Positions 6,745 to 10,000 of a stretch of 10,000 bases of DNA are shown here, one piece after another. The position numbers and the translations under genes were made by a program. A model generated the notes under the pieces. That model saw only the letters and a program-made list of their open reading frames with translations. It was not told the DNA's origin and did not search any database. The DNA is from JBBQKP01 sp038326995 (lineage in GTDB: Bacteria; Planctomycetota; Phycisphaerae; Tepidisphaerales; Tepidisphaeraceae). The stretch is from positions 1 through 10,000 of the forward strand of contig JBBQKP010000122.1 in assembly GCA_038326995.1 (NCBI GenBank). The letters are read 5' to 3'. Every line of letters begins with the position of its first letter. The first letter of the stretch is position 1.

Positions 6745-7869
6745 TCACTCGCCAAGCGCTTCGAGCATCGCACGCGCTTTCACCAGCGTCTCCTGATACT
6801 CCGATTCCGCGTCGCTGTCGGCAACAATTCCGCCGCCCACGTACACGTACGCCGTGCCCGCGTGCAGCAGCATGCTTCTTATCGCGACGTTCAGCGTCAT
6901 CGAACCGTCAGGCCTGACCACTCCAATCGTGCCGCAGTAAGGCCCGCGCGCGACGGGCTCAAGTTCCTCCACGATCTGCATCGCGCGAATTTTCGGGCAG
7001 CCCGTGATTGACCCGCACGGAAACGACGCCCGCATGATCTCGCCCAGGCTCATGCCCTTAAGCAGCACGCCTTCGACACTCGCCACACCGTGGATGACCT
7101 TGCCCTGTGTTTCAAGCTCACGGGCCGACGTCACTTTCACGCTGCCCGTCTCACACACTCGGCCCAGATCGTTTCGCTGCAAATCCACAATCATCGCAAG
7201 TTCCGCGCGGTCTTTTTCGCTCGTCAATAGCTCTTCATACATACCCGGCAGGTTCGGCCTTGTCCCTTTGATCGGCCTGTTGATGATTCTTCGCGTTCCC
7301 TTTGCGTCGACGGTGATATCTAGAAACACCTCGGGAGAATTGCATAACAGCTGTACCTCGCCCAGATCGATCATCGCGCCATACGCAGCGGGTGAAATTG
7401 CACAGAGCCTCTCGAAAACCTCGGCCGGGCTTCGCGTATTTTTCACTTCGAGCCGCTGCGCCAAATTCACCTGATAAATATCGCCCGCGCGGATGTATTC
7501 GAGAGCTCGCGATACCGCGCGAAGATAGTCGTGCTTTGAAAATGACGATCTCAGCACCGGCGCAGCTGAGCAGGATTTGTTTCGCGTCGAAGCGGCTTCG
7601 CGCGTCAGGGCGTCGTTCGTTAAATATTTTAATCGCCACCCTTCTCCGACCAGCTTGGCACGCGGGTCGCTTGCCTTCATCACCACCAACTCGGGCCAGG
7701 GCATATCGATCGCTCGCTCGCCGGAAAAATCTTCAAAACCTCGACCGACCTCGTACGAAAAGCAGAAGACCCGCGATTCTCCGTCGAGAATGCAGTCGTG
7801 TTCGAGCTGGTCGAGGATGATGTTAAGAGCGGAGGTCGTCACTGACGCATCGTAGGCCTCACACCTCAA
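6745..7869 (-). CDS. pabB: Aminodeoxychorismate synthase component I-like (chorismate-binding enzyme)
   Basis: The chorismate-binding domain uses chorismate and ammonia from a glutamine amidotransferase partner to make 4-amino-4-deoxychorismate for folate. Within the 374 residues the chorismate-enzyme signatures are clear: NSPEVFLDI, PIKGTRP (199-205), EKDRAELAMIVDLQRNDLGR, HGVASVEG (His260), GSITGCPKIRAMQIVEE, YCGTIG and GGGIVADSDAESEYQET. Lys201 in PIKGT favours PabB over anthranilate synthase TrpE, which has PIAGT. The N-terminal subdomain is short. The frame opens only after tandem TAG TGA stops, with TTG at 7869 as the first possible start; a GTG at 7845 is an alternative. Neither has a good ribosome site, and a PabB-like N-terminal segment lies in another frame just upstream (7859-7942). 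No pabA or pabC is adjacent. The C-terminal catalytic part is secure; the true 5' end is not. Confidence 0.85.
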   Translation of the reverse strand: MRCEAYDASVTTSALNIILDQLEHDCILDGESRVFCFSYEVGRGFEDFSGERAIDMPWPELVVMKASDPRAKLVGEGWRLKYLTNDALTREAASTRNKSCSAAPVLRSSFSKHDYLRAVSRALEYIRAGDIYQVNLAQRLEVKNTRSPAEVFERLCAISPAAYGAMIDLGEVQLLCNSPEVFLDITVDAKGTRRIINRPIKGTRPNLPGMYEELLTSEKDRAELAMIVDLQRNDLGRVCETGSVKVTSARELETQGKVIHGVASVEGVLLKGMSLGEIMRASFPCGSITGCPKIRAMQIVEELEPVARGPYCGTIGVVRPDGSMTLNVAIRSMLLHAGTAYVYVGGGIVADSDAESEYQETLVKARAMLEALGE

Positions 7870-7942
7870 TCACTACAAGCCGCCCATTTCGCCGATGTTT
7901 TCCAAACGGCGGGAGTTCACAAAGATTGGCGATTGTAATCAT
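7859..7942 (-). pseudogene. Possible out-of-frame N-terminal segment of the pabB-like gene
   Basis: An ATG at 7942 opens a 27-residue frame, MITIANLCELPPFG followed by a stretch ending GRLVVIEV, which stops inside the first codons of the pabB-like frame. Its end resembles the 'GRYSxVxxEP' segment that precedes the PabB core. Removing one G from the GG at minus-strand 7866-7865 would join it seamlessly as ...GRLVVIECEAYDASV, continuing into the main frame. This could be a real frameshift mutation, a sequencing or assembly error, or coincidence. Even when fused, the N-terminus would be shorter than in E. coli PabB. Confidence 0.35.
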
Positions 7943-7957
7943 TCTTTGGAAGTGGGG

Positions 7958-7963
7958 TATACT
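7958..7963 (+). promoter_or_regulatory. Candidate -10 box of the amidase gene
   Basis: TATACT matches the sigma-70 -10 consensus in five of six positions and ends six bases before the ATG at 7970, so transcription would start at or next to the start codon. A weak -35, TTGTAA at 7933-7938, is 19 bases upstream. No Shine-Dalgarno site lies at a normal distance, which fits a leaderless or nearly leaderless transcript. The overlapping minus-strand TATACC (7961-7956) could serve the divergent pabB-like gene. Confidence 0.4.
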
Positions 7964-7969
7964 GAAAAA

Positions 7970-10000
7970 ATGAACGTCACGCGTATCACACGGAGTTGCG
8001 TCGAGCGTCTGGAGCCGCGAACCCTTTTCTCGGCGGGTGTTTTTGATGTGATCGACCGACAGGCAACGGGCGCATTGACCGGGCGGGTGGTGTTCACCTC
8101 CGCCGGGCACGGCTACACCGCCGAGGCCGACGGTAGATGGAACACTCAGCGCAGCGAGACGAACGACCTGGTCGAAGACTTTGGCAATCACGATCAGATG
8201 TCTCTCTATGCGGACGCGGTTTTGCGCGCAGGTGCTACTGTCGTTCCGTTACGCCCTGTCGGTTTTCAGCAGAACGAAGTCATCGTTGATGACCAGCAGG
8301 CCACCACCACCGGAAGTTGGACCGCAGGTGCGAGCACGCCCTACTTCAGCACCCCCGCATCTGGAAACGGCGCGGGTCAGAGATACCTCGTCGCCAATTC
8401 AAGCACCACCGAAACCGCCGTCGCGAGATTCGCGCCCGAAATACCTGAAAACGGATTGTACCCCATCTATGCCTGGGCACTTTCAGGTTCGAATCGATTG
8501 CCCGATCAGGTGTATCGCATCGTCCACAGCGGCGGAGCGACGGAAGTGAAAGTCAATCACCGCACGGTCGGTCGAGGCTGGGTCTATTTGGGCACCTATC
8601 ACTTTCGACAGGGCAACGCCGGCGCGGTCGAGGTGAGCAATCGATCGTCGACCAGCGGCGTCGCTATCGCCGACGCCATTCGATTCGGCAACGGCCGCGG
8701 TACGATCGCCCGTGCGGGGCGAATCAGCGGCGAGAGCCGTGAAGACGAGGCCGGACTGTATTGGATCGAAAACTCCGCGGGCTTTACCGCGACCAATACG
8801 CGCGTCTCATCCACAAACTGGCGAACCAGTTCCGTCGACAGCACCGCGACCGTCGGCGCACCCACACGCTGGGCTGCGTACATGAACGAAGGCGCTTTTG
8901 GCAGCAGCGTTTACCTGGGCTTTCACAGTAATGCGTCGGGAACGACCTCCGCCACCGCCCGCGGCGTGATAGGCCTGTTTAACGATCCGCTGCAATTTCC
9001 AGGTACAAACACGCCCAACCAGCGCCGCTGGGCCCAGCTGCTGGCAAGCGAAATTCAGACGGACCTGCTCGGGATCGGATCTCCTCCTTTGGAAGCCGCC
9101 TGGAACAACCGCGGCTCGAATATTCTTTTCGCCAATACGTTCGCGTTCGGGGAATTGAATGCTTCGATTAATAACGAAATGGACACCACCATCATCGAGG
9201 TCGGCTTCCACGACAATGTCGTCGACGCACAACTCCTGCGCGATCCCAACGTGCGCGCTTTCATGGCCCGCAGCACGACCATCGCGACGATTCGATACTT
9301 CAACGAATTCTTCTCCGGTGCTCTCGCATTCCCGCCCGACGCGCCGCTCAACCTGCGAACCTCCACAAGTAACGCCGGCAATGTCACTCTCAATTGGGAT
9401 GCGGCCGCAGTGACAAACTTCGGCGGACAGGCGGCGACATCGTGGCGCGTGCAAGGCTCGCGCGATGGCCTGAACTTCGACGGCGGAACAATCGTCTCGG
9501 GCGTGAACAATCGCACGCTCACCGTCCCGGCCTCACTCGTCGGTAACAACGTCGCGTACTTCAGAGTGATCGCACAAAACGCCGGCGGAGAGTCGCCGCA
9601 AAGCAGTGTCGTCGCCGCAAAACGTGGCAGCACACGCTCGCCGCGCGTACTCATCGTCAACGGCTACGACCGATTCGACCGCACGATCAATCCCGTTCAA
9701 ACCACAAGACTATTCGGAACATTTTCCGGTGCGACCGGCGGCACGTTTGTCACCATCGATCGCGTGCGCCCGCAATTCACAAACAGCTTCAACTATGTGA
9801 TTCAGCACGCGTCTGCGATCGCGGCTTATCCGGTCAACCTCGCAATCGACACCGTTTCAAACGAGGCCGTCATCTCGGGCGCGGTCAATCTCGCGAGCTA
9901 CGGCGCGGTCATTTGGAACCTGGGCCGCGAGTCGACCGCAGATCGAACCTTCGACGCTGCTGAGCAAACACGCGTGAGCACATACCTCAGCGCGGGCGGC
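7970..10000 (+). CDS. LEPR-tagged N-acetylmuramoyl-L-alanine amidase with inserted golvesin-like domain and FN3 domain (partial, runs off right edge)
   Basis: The frame stays open for 677 codons to the window end. It starts with a LEPR tag (VERLEPRTLFS, residues 11-21) and no classical signal peptide. The Amidase_3 zinc hydrolase begins at VVFTSAGHGYT (His47), with Glu63 at the spacing of the second zinc ligand, and runs to GATVVPLRP. It is then interrupted by a golvesin/Xly-like beta domain (about 103-242, IVDDQQATTTGSW ... VAIADAIRFGNG). It resumes with YLGFHSNASG (His319, third ligand) and IIEVGFHDN (Glu410, catalytic). A fibronectin type III domain covers about 455-550. A domain starting RVLIVNGYDRFDR and continuing to LGRESTADRTFDAAEQ resembles the C-terminal part of Bacteroides xanthan-lyase-annotated proteins. 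The family cleaves the amide between N-acetylmuramic acid and L-Ala of peptidoglycan. Peptidoglycan or another envelope polymer as substrate is inferred. The ATG at 7970 is chosen because the LEPR tag sits at the usual distance from it. Confidence 0.82.
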   Translation, partial: MNVTRITRSCVERLEPRTLFSAGVFDVIDRQATGALTGRVVFTSAGHGYTAEADGRWNTQRSETNDLVEDFGNHDQMSLYADAVLRAGATVVPLRPVGFQQNEVIVDDQQATTTGSWTAGASTPYFSTPASGNGAGQRYLVANSSTTETAVARFAPEIPENGLYPIYAWALSGSNRLPDQVYRIVHSGGATEVKVNHRTVGRGWVYLGTYHFRQGNAGAVEVSNRSSTSGVAIADAIRFGNGRGTIARAGRISGESREDEAGLYWIENSAGFTATNTRVSSTNWRTSSVDSTATVGAPTRWAAYMNEGAFGSSVYLGFHSNASGTTSATARGVIGLFNDPLQFPGTNTPNQRRWAQLLASEIQTDLLGIGSPPLEAAWNNRGSNILFANTFAFGELNASINNEMDTTIIEVGFHDNVVDAQLLRDPNVRAFMARSTTIATIRYFNEFFSGALAFPPDAPLNLRTSTSNAGNVTLNWDAAAVTNFGGQAATSWRVQGSRDGLNFDGGTIVSGVNNRTLTVPASLVGNNVAYFRVIAQNAGGESPQSSVVAAKRGSTRSPRVLIVNGYDRFDRTINPVQTTRLFGTFSGATGGTFVTIDRVRPQFTNSFNYVIQHASAIAAYPVNLAIDTVSNEAVISGAVNLASYGAVIWNLGRESTADRTFDAAEQTRVSTYLSAGG
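8000..8032 (+). other. LEPR-XLL type N-terminal tag (amidase)
   Basis: Residues 11-21 read VERLEPRTLFS, the same tag type as in the protease at 3937-3966. The two proteins share nothing else recognisable. Confidence 0.85.
8276..8695 (+). other. Golvesin/Xly-like domain inserted in the amidase
   Basis: Residues about 103-242 carry the hallmarks of golvesin C-terminal-like domains: an opening IVDDQ followed by GSW, a middle 'GLYPIYAW' strand and YRIVHSGG, and a closing GWVYLGTYHF ... VAIADAIRFG. It lies between the second and third predicted zinc ligands of the amidase. A carbohydrate-binding or scaffolding role is inferred from related proteins. Confidence 0.75.

Noticed and set aside
1..10000. 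CRISPR array, insertion sequence, prophage or defence gene cluster
   Set aside because: No regularly spaced repeats, transposase or integrase motifs, or known defence domains were found in any frame.

Overview
This window looks like a chromosomal segment of a planctomycete, plausibly a Phycisphaerae-type lineage. The main clue is two otherwise unrelated proteins that both begin with the short N-terminal 'LEPRxLxS' tag (LEPR-XLL type) known from predicted exported proteins of this phylum. The left-edge ORF also resembles the N-terminus of a hypothetical family that I associate with planctomycetes. Composition is moderately GC-rich. No rRNA, tRNA, CRISPR array, insertion sequence or prophage gene is visible.

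Layout: a short, apparently truncated ORF (4-213, +) converges on argG (265-1482, -), argininosuccinate synthase of arginine biosynthesis. A 368-base divergent intergenic region with two inverted repeats separates argG from an L-fucose isomerase-like protein (1851-3551, +). After a second intergenic region with a weak terminator-like hairpin and a near-palindrome comes a subtilisin-family (S8) protease with a LEPR tag, a Ser/Arg/Lys-rich N-terminus and two EF-hand-type loops (3772-5241, +). It is followed by dihydrolipoamide dehydrogenase (5309-6715, +). This converges on a chorismate-utilising enzyme, best called aminodeoxychorismate synthase component I (pabB-like, 6745-7869, -), whose 5' end looks disrupted or frameshifted. 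A 100-base divergent region leads to a large LEPR-tagged protein (7970 to beyond 10000, +). It carries an N-acetylmuramoyl-L-alanine amidase (Amidase_3) catalytic domain interrupted by a golvesin/Xly-like domain, then a fibronectin type III domain and the start of a xanthan-lyase-type C-terminal domain.

The genes do not form one pathway. Housekeeping enzymes (arginine, lipoamide redox, folate/chorismate) are interspersed with two predicted envelope or extracellular hydrolases and one sugar-isomerase-like protein. Strand changes and intergenic gaps suggest mostly single-gene transcription units. I do not see a convincing undescribed multi-gene system. The most noteworthy points are the split amidase with its inserted domain, the LEPR tag replacing a classical signal peptide on both hydrolases, the EF-hand insertion in the protease, and the probable frameshift at the pabB 5' end.
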